Assembly: GCA_027604705.1 (NCBI GenBank)
Contig: JADHYV010000023.1
Coordinates: 268,186 to 332,185 of the forward strand
Direction: 5' to 3'
Source: Allomyces arbusculus
Taxonomy: Eukaryota > Blastocladiomycota > Blastocladiomycetes > Blastocladiales > Blastocladiaceae
DNA: 64,000 nucleotides
The position numbers were made by a program, and so were the translations under genes. The notes beneath the pieces are model-generated. The model searched no databases. It was not told the origin of the DNA and worked only from the letters and a program-made list of their open reading frames with translations. Shown here piece by piece: positions 23,225 through 34,445 of the stretch (the first letter of the stretch is position 1; the number at the start of each line of letters is the position of its first letter).

Positions 23225-25239
23225 ATGTCATCCTTCGTCAAGGATTTGTTCCTGACGAAGTCATTTGCCGTCCTGCGGCAAGATGCGAACGTTTCGGCAA
23301 TGCGCCGCACGCTGACAGCCAAGGATGTCATCCTCATCGGCGTCGGCGACATTATTGGCGCCGGTATTTTCGTGATTACGGGCAAGGCGGCCGCTCTGGT
23401 ACAATTTACTTGCTGTAGCGACACCGAACCATCGAGAGCCCATCGTGACCCGCCTCCAAACTTGTATTTTCTAGTACGCCGGTCCCGCTATCGTGCTCAG
23501 TTTCGTGATCAGCGGTATTGCCTGTGTTTTCGCGGGTCTGGCTTACAGTGAGATGGCTGCTCTTGGTACGGCTGTTTCTCGCTCGCCGTCTCGACGCGTG
23601 AACTCGTGCTCACCGTTTCTTTCTTGTCTCTTTGTACAGTGGTACGCGCACGGCGATACTGGGGCAAATTTTTGCCCTACATGTTCCAGATTTTGACGCC
23701 TGGCGTTTTCGTTTTCGTAGCCGATTTCGGGTTCGGCCTACACGTACACCTACGCGACTATGGGCGAGGTACTGGCGTTTATCATTGGCTGGGATCTGTG
23801 CCTCGAATACCTTGCTGGTTCGTTTTCAAATTGCCGTTCCTCGCCCGCGTCGTCTCCACCCGCTCACTCTCCGAACTTCTCTTCTGTTCAGGTGCCGCGT
23901 CAGTCGCTGTCGGGTGGAGTGCCTACCTGATCTCGTTTGCCAAGTACCTCGGCGCCCAAATTCCGAACACGCTCGTGAGCGCGCCCGTCGCGTACCATTC
24001 CGACAAAGGCTTCTTTGTCGACGACTCGTGCGGCGTGATCAACCTGCCAGCGTTCCTGATCGTGCTCGCCCTGACCGTGGTCCTTTGCGTTGGCATCAAG
24101 CAGTCGGCGTGGGTGAACCACATGTTTGTCGGCATTAAGCTCGTCGTGATTCTGATGTTCTTGTTCGCCACGTTCGGCTCGATCAACCCGGACAACTGGT
24201 CTCCGTTCATCCCCGAGCCGCACAACGACCACTCGTACGGTTTCTCGGGCGTGCTGCGCGCCTCAACGCTCGTCTTCTTTGCCTACATTGGTTTCGATGC
24301 TGTCTCGACGTGCGCGCAGGAGGTCAAGCGCCCGGCGCGCGACATGCCGATCGGCATCCTCGGGTCGCTCGGCGTCTGCACCGTGCTCTACATTCTTGTG
24401 TCGCTCAACCTGACGGGTATTGCGCACTACGAGACGCTCAACTCGGCTGCTCCGCTCGCTGATGCGGTCAAGAATCTGGGCATGGGGTGGCTGAAGGTAC
24501 GATTGAGCGCCGATCGGTCCGGCGGACCCGCCGTCACCCGCCATCACTCACCCCTCACTTCTCATAGATTGCTGTGAGCGTCGGGGGCATAGCTGGCCTT
24601 AGTTCCGTGATGTTAGTGTCCCTGATGGCGCAGGCTCGCGTTTTTTCCGCTATGGCGGCGGACGGGTACGTGTCAAGGACGTTGCTCCACTTTGAGTCGG
24701 TCGTTTCCCATCCGGTTGCTTCCCAGCATTACTCTGACAAATTTCACCCTTCTCCACCGTTGATTAGTCTTCTTCCGGCCTCGCTCGGCAAGATTCATCC
24801 GCGTTTTGGCACGCCGTTCGTTCCGACCATCATTTCGGGAACGACATGCGCGGTTGCCGCTGGTTTCTTGCCGCTCGACGTGCTCGGCGACATGACGAGT
24901 GCCGGCACGCTCTTTGCCTTCACGCTCGTGTCGATTTCCGTCGGCGTTCTGCGGTACACGCAGCCCGAACTCGAGCGTCCGTTCAAGGTGCCCGGCGGCC
25001 CAATTCTCGTGCCGTTCCTGGGCGCGGCGTGCGCGATCACGCTGATTGTCACGACCGGCTGGTCGACGGTCCTGCGTCTTGTGATTTGGATGGCGATTGG
25101 CCTGATCGTCTATGCCGGGTACGGGTATCGCCACTCGCGTCTGCGCAACGGCCACGGCATCCCGCTCGACGATAAGAGCGGCGTCGAGCTGTCGCAGACG
25201 GCGCTCATTGAGGAGAAGGGCCACGAGCACGCGTCGTAA
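23225..25239 (+). CDS. Cationic amino-acid transporter-like permease (APC superfamily)
   Basis: Introns 23399-23474, 23566-23639, 23642-23720, 23818-23891, 24497-24567 and 24666-24767; 512 aa with about 12-13 membrane segments. '[20 protein letters not shown]' is the first helix with the G-x-G-x-x-x-G-A-G-I-F amino-acid-binding signature. '[20 protein letters not shown]', '[20 protein letters not shown]' and '[13 protein letters not shown]' are typical of the CAT/YfnA family. The conserved block reads '[16 protein letters not shown]' only if a 2-nt exon (23640-23641, TG) lies between two introns of 74 and 79 bp. The 102-bp intron at 24666 is in frame and free of stops. Lysine or arginine uptake at the plasma or vacuolar membrane is likely, but the substrate is inferred. 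The start codon is in a CACCATG context. Confidence 0.87.
23640..23641 (+). other. Candidate 2-nt micro-exon (TG) of the permease gene
   Basis: Flanked upstream by a normal acceptor (TTTGTACAG) and downstream by a normal donor (GTACGC). It completes a Val codon split as G / TG between exons 2 and 4 and keeps the frame into the conserved '[11 protein letters not shown]' motif. Both flanking introns are of typical length. Confidence 0.6.
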
Positions 25240-26488
25240 ACGCGTTCGTCGCCGCGCTCACGCGTCGGTCGTCTTGTTTCGTTCATTTTTCGTTTGCTTC
25301 ATCTCTTTTGCGGCCTGCTGGCCCAAAAGCGCTGGCGTTGTATATATGGCATTGCGGTTGCGTATAGCCCCTTGTGCCCTCCGCGGTTCGACGCGTGCAT
25401 GGGCCCGATGATGAATAAACCCTCGAAATATTCGCAGATCTTGGTTTTTCTAGCTCGGGGACCTCCTTCGGTTGGGGGGGGGACCCTGTCAAGCAGAGCT
25501 TGATGTGAGTTTGAACGCATCTTGCACCGGATCCCTTGCGACAAATAAAAGCCATGGCAGCTGAGGGATACAAACGTTGGTCGACATGCAAACCCACGGT
25601 TCCGCGGCGGTTGCCGCACAAATCTGACACGTTTGTTTGCTCTTTGGGTAAGCTGATTGGCAGGCAAAGGAACTGGAGGAGAGCATTTCGCGGCGAGATC
25701 GCGAGACCACGATAAACTATGAGCAGAAATATGATTTTGGCGTGAAAGCATTTCGACTTGGGCGTTTTGCTTTGCTGGTTCTTGCTTGCTGGTGCACGCT
25801 GGTGCTCGCCGCGACACGGCTCACCCATTGCTCACCAGCAGCTTTGCTCTCATTTCCCTCTCTGCCTGCGATCGCACGCACGCGCGCCCCGTCCTGGACA
25901 AGCGCACAACGACGCCACCACCGCCGCCGCCCTTCCCGTCCACTTGCAACCTTCTCTCTCCCTGCATTCGGATCGCAACGACGTGCGGCGCGTGCGCAAC
26001 CTGTGTGTCGGCGCTGGACCCGCCGCTGCCAGCCCTCGACCGACCAACCGACCGTGCTCCGACTGGCCCCCCACCTGGTCTCGTTTGCCCCGACCCGTGC
26101 CCAGCCCATTGTTTGCACTCGCGACGCCTGTCACGCTCCTTCGTCCGCGCCTGTCGCCTTGCTCCCGCCGTCGTCGTCGCACTCATCGCCAGCACGCTCG
26201 ACGCACCGCACCGCACCCAGTGGGCCAGACCTACTGCGACTCGTCGACGACTGTCGCCTCCGCCGAGGTCCTCCATTCTGTGCGCCCCTCGGCAACTTAA
26301 TCCGTGCGCACGCTTGTGCCGACTTTCTCCCGGACCGAGTCGAGACGGCAAGCGCGCCCGCCGCTCGCTCGCGCGCGTGCTGGACTGCCGCGCGTACTGG
26401 CCTCATCACTGACCGACGTCGGCCGTCTCCTGACGTGCACCCGAGCGCACGCCACTCCTACCTCGTTTGACGGATCACGGACGATATC
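25240..26488. other. Intergenic, no gene supported
   Basis: About 1.25 kb between the permease stop and the Dma-type gene, both on plus. Open frames from 25742 to 26470 exist in all three frames, a sign of GC bias rather than coding. A run of nine G lies near 25480. The last 300 bp probably carries the Dma-type promoter and leader. Confidence 0.4.
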
Positions 26489-28008
26489 ATGGCCGACCAC
26501 GCAGGTGCAGGCTCGCATGCTGTGCAGGGCAACGGGGCGCCCGCGGCGGAACCGGCGCCGACGATTCGATTCATCCCGTACATCACGGACCTGCACCGGG
26601 GGCTTAACTTCCCAATCGTCGAGCGCAAAGTGCCCAACGGCAAGGTGCTCAAGGTGAAGCGGTTTGTGGAAAAGGGCAACGTCGACTTTAGCGACTCGAT
26701 TGCGTTCAAGAGCAAAGTCGTGAGCCGCCAGCACGGCGAGATATGGACGCAGGGCCGTAAAGTACGTTTTACTTGTCGGGCGTGTTCTCGGCTGGCGTGA
26801 GATGACGTGCATGCGGGTCCTGACCTGTCTTTCGGTCGCTCTCTCATCCCTTTTGTTTCGTGTTTACGTACGTGCGTCCTCGGTTCGTCATTGTGCCAGT
26901 TTTACTTTCGCGACACCAAGTCGTCATCGGGCACGTTCATCAACAATGTGCGCATTGCGCCAGCCAACTCGGAGAGTCCGCCGATTGAGCTGCACGACGG
27001 CGACATTATTCAGCTCGGCGTCGACTACCAAGGGCGCACCGAGGACATTTTCCGGTGTGTTCGCATCCGCATCGAGGTGAACCGCGAACCCTACCGCAAC
27101 ACGGCGTTCCGGTCCGTGTCACGCTTCCTTTGATCCTCCACCTCGCCATCTATCGCCATGCTAACACTTGCCTTGGCGCGTAATACAGAGGTCAAGTCGT
27201 CAAGGCGCTGCGCGCCTTCGCGGCCGCGACCGACACGGGCGACTGCTGCATCTGCCTGGGCCCAATAGCGCCGTTCCAGGCCCTCTTTATCGCGCCGTGC
27301 TGCCATACGTTCCACTATAAGTGCTCGCGCCCGCTGCTCAACGCGTGGCCCACCTTCTCGTGCCCGCTGTGCCGGCACTACGCCGACCTGAACGCGAGTG
27401 TCTCAGTCGAGAACCTGTCCGAGTTCAACGACCTCGACGCCGAAGTCCCCGCATCGCCAACGGGGCCAGGCGCGGCCTCGCCGCCACCAGAGCCGTCGGC
27501 ACAGGGATCCAACGAGCACATCGCGTCGCCGCTACCGAATGCTGCCACGGCTAACCCGCCTGACGAGCAGCACCTTGGCACTGGGCACGCGACGGCGGGG
27601 CCGGCGAACCATTTGCTCGCGCCGCTGCAGGCGCAGTTGCGCGCCACGTCGCAACAGTCGGTCACGACGTCGCACGGCCAGTCCGAGTCGAGCGGCGCGA
27701 GTCTTGGCGACGTTGCGGGGGACGTGACGGGCACTGCTGCTGCCACAGACGCCGTGCGGCCCGGATCGGCATCGAACGCTGCGCTCGCGCCGGGTGGTGC
27801 GGCAGGGCACTTGACGCCGCGGTCGCTCGGGGCGCACTCGCCAACGGCGTCGCACGAAGATTGCGGCACGCCCACGTCTGACAAGGAGCGCGGCAACGTG
27901 ACGGCCGTCGACGGCGCGGGGAGCGCCAGCGCTGCTGCCGCCGTGGCAGTGCCGGTCGCCGAGGGCAGTGCAGCGCGACACGACCAGGTGGGCGCACGTG
28001 ACGAATAG
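26489..28008 (+). CDS. DMA1: FHA-RING E3 ubiquitin ligase, Dma1/Dma2 type
   Basis: Three exons, introns 26762-26899 (138 bp) and 27112-27188, giving 434 aa. The FHA domain spans about residues 25-130 with 'SKVVSRQHGEIW' (phosphothreonine-contacting S-R-x-H) and, after the first intron, 'FRDTKSSSGTFINN'. The RING is 'DCCICLGPIAPFQALFIAPC', 'CHTFHYKC' and 'FSCPLCRHYADL', the C3HC4 arrangement with the Dma-specific 'R-x-Y-A-D-L' end. Fungal Dma proteins ubiquitylate spindle-position, septation and septin regulators to link mitotic exit to spindle state; CHFR and RNF8 are animal relatives. The C-terminal 170 residues are Ala/Ser/Thr-rich and unconserved, longer than in yeast Dma1. Confidence 0.88.
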
Positions 28009-28195
28009 CGGCGCGCAAATGTCTCCCACGCACACGCGTTCATCAACCTCCCCAGCCGTGCGCACGAAGCGCTTATGGCCAACCTAATGCGCGCCCGAAC
28101 CACGCCGGCCCCACTCTTCTTGCATTCGCCCGTTCGCTGCCCGTTCTCGACCGCCGCCGACACCACCTGAGTGATTGCCGTCACGGCCGATCGAT

Positions 28196-28212
28196 CCCCC
28201 CCCCCCCCCCCC
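28196..28212. repeat. Homopolymer run, 17 C
   Basis: Uninterrupted C run about 40 bp upstream of the next start codon. A potential G-quadruplex on the other strand, and a place where assembly errors are likely. Confidence 0.85.
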
Positions 28213-28253
28213 AAGGCACGACTGTTTTCGAACGACGCGCGCACACGACGACC

Positions 28254-29085
28254 ATGGCCTCGATCCACCTGCCCCAACTCTACGATGAGCGCGGCGACAG
28301 CGGCGGCGGCGGGAGCGACGCGAATGGGCAGTTACGGCCAACGGCTGTGATTGTGAGTACTCTCCTCCTCCCCCCCCCCCCCCTTTTCATTTTCCTCGGC
28401 GTCGTGGAGACTGGCGGGCACGTTTGTTCGTTGGCGGTCAATGCAGTCGCGCTTCTGTTCGTTTGGCTTTTTTTTCTGTCGTTTCGTTTAATTCTCCATT
28501 CCCCGCCTCCCCTCGTCGTGATTACCGTGGTGTACCGTGTCCTGTTTATGGGTTGGCTTCTTCGTCGACGAGATAAACGTCATGCCCTTTCTGCCCGATT
28601 CAATTTTCTGACCCTCTTTCCGCGCGGTGGCATGCACGCGGCTACAGGACGCGCTGATTGACCAGGAAGGCTACGCATTTCTTGACCGGTACATGCGCGC
28701 GTGCCGACATCCACGGCTCGCTGCGGTCGCCGACGGCCGTAGTGTCGCGCACAGACCGGCACAACCGGCCCCGCTCGCGGTGCTCGAATCGTATGCGGAC
28801 TTGTACCAGCAGGCGTGCGATCACTGGACACACTGGCTGCCTGCTGAGGGCGAGGTCATCAAAGCGTGCATAGAGGTGGTGCGGAAACGGCACGTTGGGC
28901 GAACCGACCGAGCGATTGCCCGACTGATGCAGGAACGCGTATTGACTGATGCGGTTTTCGGCACTAGTCGAGCAGCGAAACAGCAGACCGGCACGGTCGC
29001 AGTACCAAGTTCGCACGCGGCAAGCGCGGCCATGGTTGCTCCCGGCATTCATCGCGTGGGACCGCCCGGAGGATCGGTTGCGTGA
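28254..29085 (+). CDS. Uncharacterised small protein (two exons)
   Basis: Model of two exons with one 295-bp intron (28353-28647, donor GTGAGT, acceptor CTACAG); 178 aa. I do not recognise the family. After a Gly/Ser-rich start, the second exon encodes an amphipathic region ('DALIDQEGYAFLDRYMRAC') and a Trp-containing helix ('ACDHWTHWLPAEGEVIKAC', 'RTDRAIARLMQERVL'), followed by an Ala/Ser/Gly-rich tail. The helical arrangement is faintly RGS-like, but no diagnostic residue was found. The intron is much longer than the usual 60-90 bp here and contains a 14-C run, so the exon-1 link is weak; the gene could begin at another exon. It sits between two unrelated plus-strand genes. Confidence 0.4.
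28370..28383. repeat. Homopolymer run, 14 C
   Basis: Lies inside the proposed intron of the small unknown gene. Together with the 17-C run at 28196 it brackets the first exon. Confidence 0.85.
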
Positions 29086-29507
29086 AAGGAACAAATTTGT
29101 CCTTCATTTCTGTCGTCGCGGGCGATTCGGCGTGGGTCGCGTCTTTGTACTGGAACGAGTCGTGAAAGAGTCAATGATGCGCATCGCGCATTACCTCCAA
29201 ATTGCAACACGGTCAGTCGACGACCGCCGACGACCCTCGACGTGCAACACGACGGCAACTCGTTGCAACCGCAAAGCGCCATCAAGTCCAGTCAGAAAAC
29301 GCTGCTGCGGGCAAGCCGAGGATCGCCAACCTTCATCGACCGTCGCGTGCAAGCGTTTCGACAGCGGAGGATTACGACTGCGACTGCGCGTGCACGAACC
29401 ACGAGTTGGCGCGCGCTGTCGTCAACCTTCTCCCCCCCTACCAGCAAGCCGTACTTGAGCCCGCTCGCCATAAATCCCATCGTCGTACCGTGGCACCATC
29501 TGCGACC
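29086..29507. other. Intergenic, no gene seen
   Basis: Spacer between the small unknown and the HINT3-like gene. In-frame open sequence upstream of the HINT3 Met (from about 29202) has no similarity to the family. Confidence 0.4.
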
Positions 29508-30240
29508 ATGTGGTGGAGTCGGAAACCGCGGCCGTGTGTGTTTTGCCACCTCAACCACGACGACTTTCGGATTGAGTACCAGGTGCTGGCGTGCCGGATC
29601 CTGGCCGCGATCCCAAATGGAAGAAGCTCACCCGATCCGTGGTCTCGTTCAGGACGACGAGCTCGCAATTTTCCACGATATCCGGCCCGCTGCACAGTTG
29701 CACCTGCTCGTCGTGCCTATCGCACACATCAAGAATATCAACCATCTCGATGCGACGCATGTCCCGATGCGTGCGTGTTTCCGTTCCGTTTTCCGCGCTG
29801 CGACATTCGACATGGTTCCGTTGAGGCTTACGTCGCTGCTCTTGTTCAGTCCAGCGCTTCGAGGAGCGCGCACGCGACGTGCTCGCCCAGGACAAGTTCA
29901 AGGACATTGTCGGCGCGTCGCCTGAGATTCGGTGCGTCTTCTCCACCCATTTGGTTTTGCTCTATGACGTCGCACCACTCAAGACGCCATGCTCGTCGGT
30001 TATAGCTTCGGCTTCCACGTCCCACCCTACAACACGGTGCACCACCTGCACCTGCACGTCCTGGTCCTGCCGTTCCGCTCCATGTTAGGCTGGAAATACA
30101 GCCGCAAGTGCGCGTGGTTCGCCCGGCTCGAAGATTTCTTGCCCACGCTCTCGACGCAGACCAGGCCCGTGAGCCCAACCGCCGTCTCCGGTGGTAGGTT
30201 GCCGAACAGCGCAACGCCAGCGACAGAACCAGCACCATAG
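29508..30240 (+). CDS. HINT3: HIT-family nucleoside phosphoramidase, HINT3 type
   Basis: Four exons; introns 29583-29652, 29771-29849 and 29932-30005; 169 aa, close to HINT3 length. Hydrolyses adenosine 5'-monophosphoramidate or acyl-AMP-type substrates. The zinc pair 'CVFC' is near the N-terminus; 'AIFHDIRPAAQLHLLVVPI' and 'HIKNINHL' form the first half; 'RFGFHVPPYNTVHHLHLHVL' contains the His-triad H-x-H-x-H plus the G-F-H-x-P-P segment typical of HINT3, as against the shorter HINT1/2. The tail 'GWKYSRKCAWFARLEDFLPT' fits the HINT3/aprataxin-like extension. Each junction is needed, because the pieces lie in different frames. The start Met is the one just before 'WWSRKPRPCVFC'. Confidence 0.85.
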
Positions 30241-30650
30241 TTCGAGACGGGGGCCGCGTTTGGTCCTGCGGCCTGAATGTCGTCGGCGCGTCGTCAAGAT
30301 GAGTTGCAAAGACACCATGGAGCGTGAAGTGCGAGCAGCGTGTAGATTATTTGATATTGCCGGGGCTATTTGTGCCGTTTGTTGCTTCCAATTCCATATT
30401 CGCGTGTTTATTTCTGGTCATCTGCTGGCGTGATCACTGCCGATCCGGCTTTGGTGCAAACTCCAGCCGGGACTGATCCGCTTCGTTCTCTCTCTCAATC
30501 AATCATTCGAGTACCCACGAGTGCCCGCAACAAGTGCCCGACAACCGTTGCACCGACTTGCTGCAACCCGCGCCCCCAAGCCGTGCTCGATCTGGCCCAA
30601 TTCCTGCGTGGCAACCCAACGTACTCGAAGCACAGCCTTCGCACCCAACC
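30241..30650. other. Intergenic, no gene seen
   Basis: About 400 bp between HINT3 and cardiolipin synthase. AT-richer than the genes (T-rich patch at 30340-30420); likely HINT3 terminator and CLS promoter. Confidence 0.4.
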
Positions 30651-31864
30651 ATGATCGCGCACCGCAAATCGTTGACGCGGTTGCTGGGCACGTGTTCCCC
30701 ACCCTTGGCGACACGCCTGGCCTTTGGTCTCAGCCCCGCCGCTACTGCCCCACGGATTTCGCGACCACTGCTCGTGCGCGGGTGCTGCCGCCCGTACTTG
30801 TCGGCCCCACCGTCGCAACCGGCCGTGCGCGATGTCATTCCCGACCCGGCACCCGGCACGTCCTCGGCCACGCCACCCTCAATCCCGGCGTCGGCAGCGC
30901 CCGCAGCAGCAGCATCTCGCGACCGGTCGCCTGCACCGATTTACGGCGCATTCCGACTTGGCAGCGGTGCTGCGGGTGCTGGTGAAGTGCACGAGAACAT
31001 TTACACGATTCCGAACGCCATGTCGCTGGCGCGTCTCGTGAGCACGCCGTTTGTCGGATACTTTATCGTGACAGAGCAGTTTACACCAGCATTGGCGCTG
31101 TTTGCGGTATCGGCCGTAACGGATGCGGTACGCGGTTCTATTTTGGATGCGGCAGAAAGGGAGAAGCTAGTGTCGCTGACAGGTGGTTGGGATAGCTCGA
31201 CGGATACATTGCGCGCAACTTCAACATGCGGTCGGTGCTCGGCACGATCTTGGACCCAATGGCCGACAAGGCGCTCATGACGACATTGACTATGTCGTTG
31301 GGCTATGTCGGGTTGATCCCACGTTCGTGTTATCTGGTCTAGTGCTCGCGGATTCCTCAATTTGGACTCATATTTGATCCATAATATCCTCAGTCCCGCT
31401 CGCCGTCCTGATCATCGGCCGCGACGCTGGCCTCGTCATCTCGTCCTTTGTCGTCCGGTACAAGTCGTTGCCGCCACCAGTACGTTCTTGCCTCCCCCAT
31501 CGTTCTCCACCCGCACCTGTTGGGCTGACCGTTACGCATCCACTTCCAGAAAACGTTCGCCCGATTCTGGGACTTTTCCCTCCCCTCGGCCGAAGTACGG
31601 CCCACGCTCATTTCCAAGGCCAACACGGTCCTGCAACTCGGACTTGTGGGCGGGGCGCTGGCCGCGCCCGTGGCCGCGGGTACCGCGCTTGCGACCGTGT
31701 GGGCCGCGTGGGCGCCGGCACTGCACTGGACGGTTGCGGCGACCACGCTCTGGTCGGGGCTCAGTTATGTCTTTTCGCGCGACGCAGTGCGTTACTTGCA
31801 CCCGCCGCCAAAGGACGCGGAGCCGGGCGCGGGCACAGTGGACAAGGCGGGGAAGAGCGCGTAG
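30651..31864 (+). CDS. CRD1: Cardiolipin synthase (CDP-alcohol phosphatidyltransferase type)
   Basis: Four exons; introns 31128-31195, 31323-31393 and 31480-31549; 334 aa. An Arg/Ser/Leu-rich, acid-free N-terminus reads as a mitochondrial presequence. After 'NIYTIPNAMSLARLVSTPFV' the spliced frame gives 'LDGYIARNFNMRSVLGTILD' followed by P-M-A-D, which fits the D-G-x2-A-R-x8-G-x3-D-x3-D active-site signature exactly; the first intron falls just before it. Several membrane segments follow ('LMTTLTMSLGYVGLIP', 'LAVLIIGRDAGLVISSFVV'). The eukaryotic enzyme joins CDP-diacylglycerol and phosphatidylglycerol in the inner mitochondrial membrane. 'GRDAGL' corresponds to the I-x-x-R-D motif of eukaryotic cardiolipin synthases, distinguishing it from PGP synthase. 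Confidence 0.92.
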
Positions 31865-32228
31865 GGGTTGTCGGGGCGCATCGTGGAGTGACGTAGCGAA
31901 TTGTAGGAAATGATTTTAGGAATTGTTTATAGCATCGGATTGCCGACGAGAACTCGCCACTAGTGGGCAGTTACTTGTGCCGAAAGCACACGTGAACGCG
32001 ATCCGCCCAGTCGCTCTTCGCCGTTGACACCCCGGTCCACCTCTCTCCTCTTCAACGGCCAACTGCTGGCCCATGAACAGCAGCAGCAACTTGCAGCGTG
32101 CAACCGACTAGCATCAGCGACCAAAAAGGAGCGCCCTGGAGCGCCTTGGAGCGCCCTTGATCAACCGCGACCATAACCAAGCAAATTTCCAGCCCCCGTC
32201 CACGGGCCATGAGCACGACCTCGCCGTC
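31865..32228. other. Intergenic, no gene seen
   Basis: Spacer between CLS and the Ubp8-type gene. Contains a small direct repeat of GGAGCGCC(T/C)T units at about 32128-32157. Otherwise nothing recognised. Confidence 0.4.
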
Positions 32229-34445
32229 ATGACCGCACACCTTGCCAGCATGCCGCCCTACGCATCGACCACGCCCGCGATGATGAACGGTCACCACGAC
32301 CACGCATCCGCTGCTGTTCCGGACCCAAGTGACTGCCCGCACCTCGGCCCGGCGCTGGCATCGTCACCCGCACTCGCGGCCAACATCCAGTTGCTGCGGC
32401 GGTACTCGACGGCCGTGGCCAAGGGCGTGCCGTGGCATAACACTCCGACGGTGGGGTACCAGAATGGCCATTTCAATGGGATGCGGGTGCCGCTGGTACG
32501 TGCGTGGTGGTCGGTTCGGAGCTTGTATCGGCAGTTGACGATTGGTCGGTGATATACGTAGCCCGAACAGCCCATCTGCGCTGCGTGCGGGTACTGGCGC
32601 CGCATTCTTGTCTGTTTGCAGTGCCGCACGTCGTGCTGTGCCAAGGAAGCGCACATGCAGGGTCACTTGGCCGCGACGGGGCATCCGTTTGGTACGTTTG
32701 ATTTACGTTGGCGCAAAGCTCAGTTCAAGAAAATTGTACTTCTGACGACGCAGAGTGTGGTGCAAGTAGCATGGGATGTCACGCAGGGCGCCGTCTACTG
32801 CGTCCAGTGCGCCGATTTTGTGTACCATGAAGATTTCGGTACCCTCCACCCTCCTCGTCTCGAACCGCTCACCCTGTCCGCGGTCCCTGACCGGTGGAGA
32901 CGATGCCACTCCAGATAGCGACGACGACGTACCCATGTTCGATGCCGAGACGCAGCTGCTTGTGGACCTGTTCTCCGAGCGGCCGCAGAAATGCGCGAGT
33001 GCGTTGCCTTCCTCACCCGCGCAATCTCCACACCGACAACAATACCCGACCACTTTTCGTGCTCGCTTTAGGCCTGCGCGGGCTGAAAAACCTCGGCGCA
33101 ACGTGCTACCTAAACGTAATCCTGCAATCGCTCTGCCACAACCCGACGCTGCGTAACTTTTTCCTCAGCGACGGCCATCCGCCGCTGACCTGCACGCAGC
33201 GGCCGTGTATTGCGTGCGCGTTCGACTCGATTTGCTCGCAAGTCCGTCGCCCACCTACCAAGACTCGTGTGGGTCTTCCGCTCCGAATTGACCACAGCCC
33301 CTCCCCCCAATGTAGCTACACTCGGGCCACACGCACCCGCTCGCACCGACCGCCTTCCTTGCGACCCTGTGGTCGGCGCGCAAGGACGTGGCCAGTTCCG
33401 GGCAACACGACGCGCACGAGTGTTTTATGTCCGTCATGAACGCACTGCACGCGGCGCTCGCGCCCGGGGCGCCAGACCCGCCAGCGCCGGAACCGCCCGT
33501 CGAGTGCGGCTGTGTGGTACACGCCGCGTTTGGCGGGACGTTGCGGTCGGCCGTGCGGTGCGGCGCGTGCGACCGGTCGGCGGTCGCGCTTGACCCATTT
33601 CTCGATATTTCGCTGGACGTGCGGGGCGAGTCGCTATTGCAGTGTTTGGCGCGGTTCACGGCGATCGAGGCGGTCCCGGGGTATTCGTGTGACGGGTGTC
33701 AAGGGCCGACGGTACGTGCGATCGTGGCGGGGCCGTTGGGACGGGGAGGGTGGAGAAGAAGGGACAATGTGCTGACGCGACGCGGTGGAGAGCATGTAGA
33801 TGGCGACCAAGGAACTGTCGATTGCCAAGTTACCGCCGTCGCTGTGTTTCCAGCTCAAGGTCCGTCTCAAATTCGCGTCTCGCACGCGGTCCGCATCTCC
33901 CTCTGTCTTCCGAACTCATTCCAACGAGTTCCACTAGCGGTTCGAAGCGTCGGGCACGACCAGTACCAAGATCGAGACGCCCGTGGCGGTCCCGACAACG
34001 CTCAACATGGCGCCGTTTGCTGCGCGCGACGTGATGCACGACCGCACGCTCTATGGGCTCTACGCGGTCGTGCATCACCGTGGGCAGCTGCATACAGGGC
34101 ACTACACGGTGTACGTTCGGCAGAGCGATCACGTACGTCTTGTCTCGCGGCGATGGTGGATGGCATGAAACTGACGCGCATGCTGGTCGGTCATGATAGT
34201 GGTTCCGCGTCGACGACGACAAGGTGATGCAGGTGCACGACAGCGAGGCAACGGGCGCCAACACGTACGTTACCGTCTCTTTTTACTCAGGAATGCGCGC
34301 TGGGACGGCGACAACGTCGAGCGCGACACGCTTTGGACTTGAACTGACCGACTCGACACGACGCTCCGCTCTTCTCGCCTCGCGCATGCTCACAATGTTG
34401 CTTTGTTGTGCCAGTTACATGTGCTTTTATTCGCAAATCGAATGA
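32229..34445 (+). CDS. UBP8: SAGA-type ubiquitin-specific protease (Ubp8/USP22)
   Basis: Nine exons; introns 32496-32561, 32692-32769, 32839-32914, 32999-33071, 33242-33315, 33712-33799, 33860-33937 and 34133-34199; 538 aa. An N-terminal UBP zinc finger is assembled from 'PICAACGYWRRILVCLQCRT', 'CCAKEAHMQGHLAATGHPF' and 'WDVTQGAVYCVQCADFVY'. The protease core starts 'LRGLKNLGATCYLNVILQSL' (catalytic Cys; G-A-T-C instead of the usual G-N-T-C), continues with 'SSGQHDAHECFMSVMNALH', and has a Cys-x2-Cys pair 'VRCGAC' and the His box 'HRGQLHTGHYTVYV' followed by 'WFRVDDDKV'. In SAGA this enzyme removes ubiquitin from histone H2B. The final 50 residues exceed the usual end after the last strand ('NTYVTVSFY'), so an unrecognised intron near 34275 is possible. 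Confidence 0.9.

Noticed and set aside
23606-24577. A 323-codon frame through the permease that includes unspliced introns
   Set aside because: It reads the conserved 'SGSAYTYTY' segment in the wrong frame; the spliced model restores the family consensus.
25742-26470. Overlapping plus-strand frames of 180-242 codons before the Dma-type gene
   Set aside because: All three frames and the reverse strand are open together, the hallmark of composition rather than coding.
34270-34305. A 35-bp intron near the Ubp8-type C-terminus (GTACGT...TTTTTACTCAG)
   Set aside because: Splice signals look good, but the length is far below all others here and removal would delete the last protease strand 'TYVTVSFY'. 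Left unspliced, with a note.
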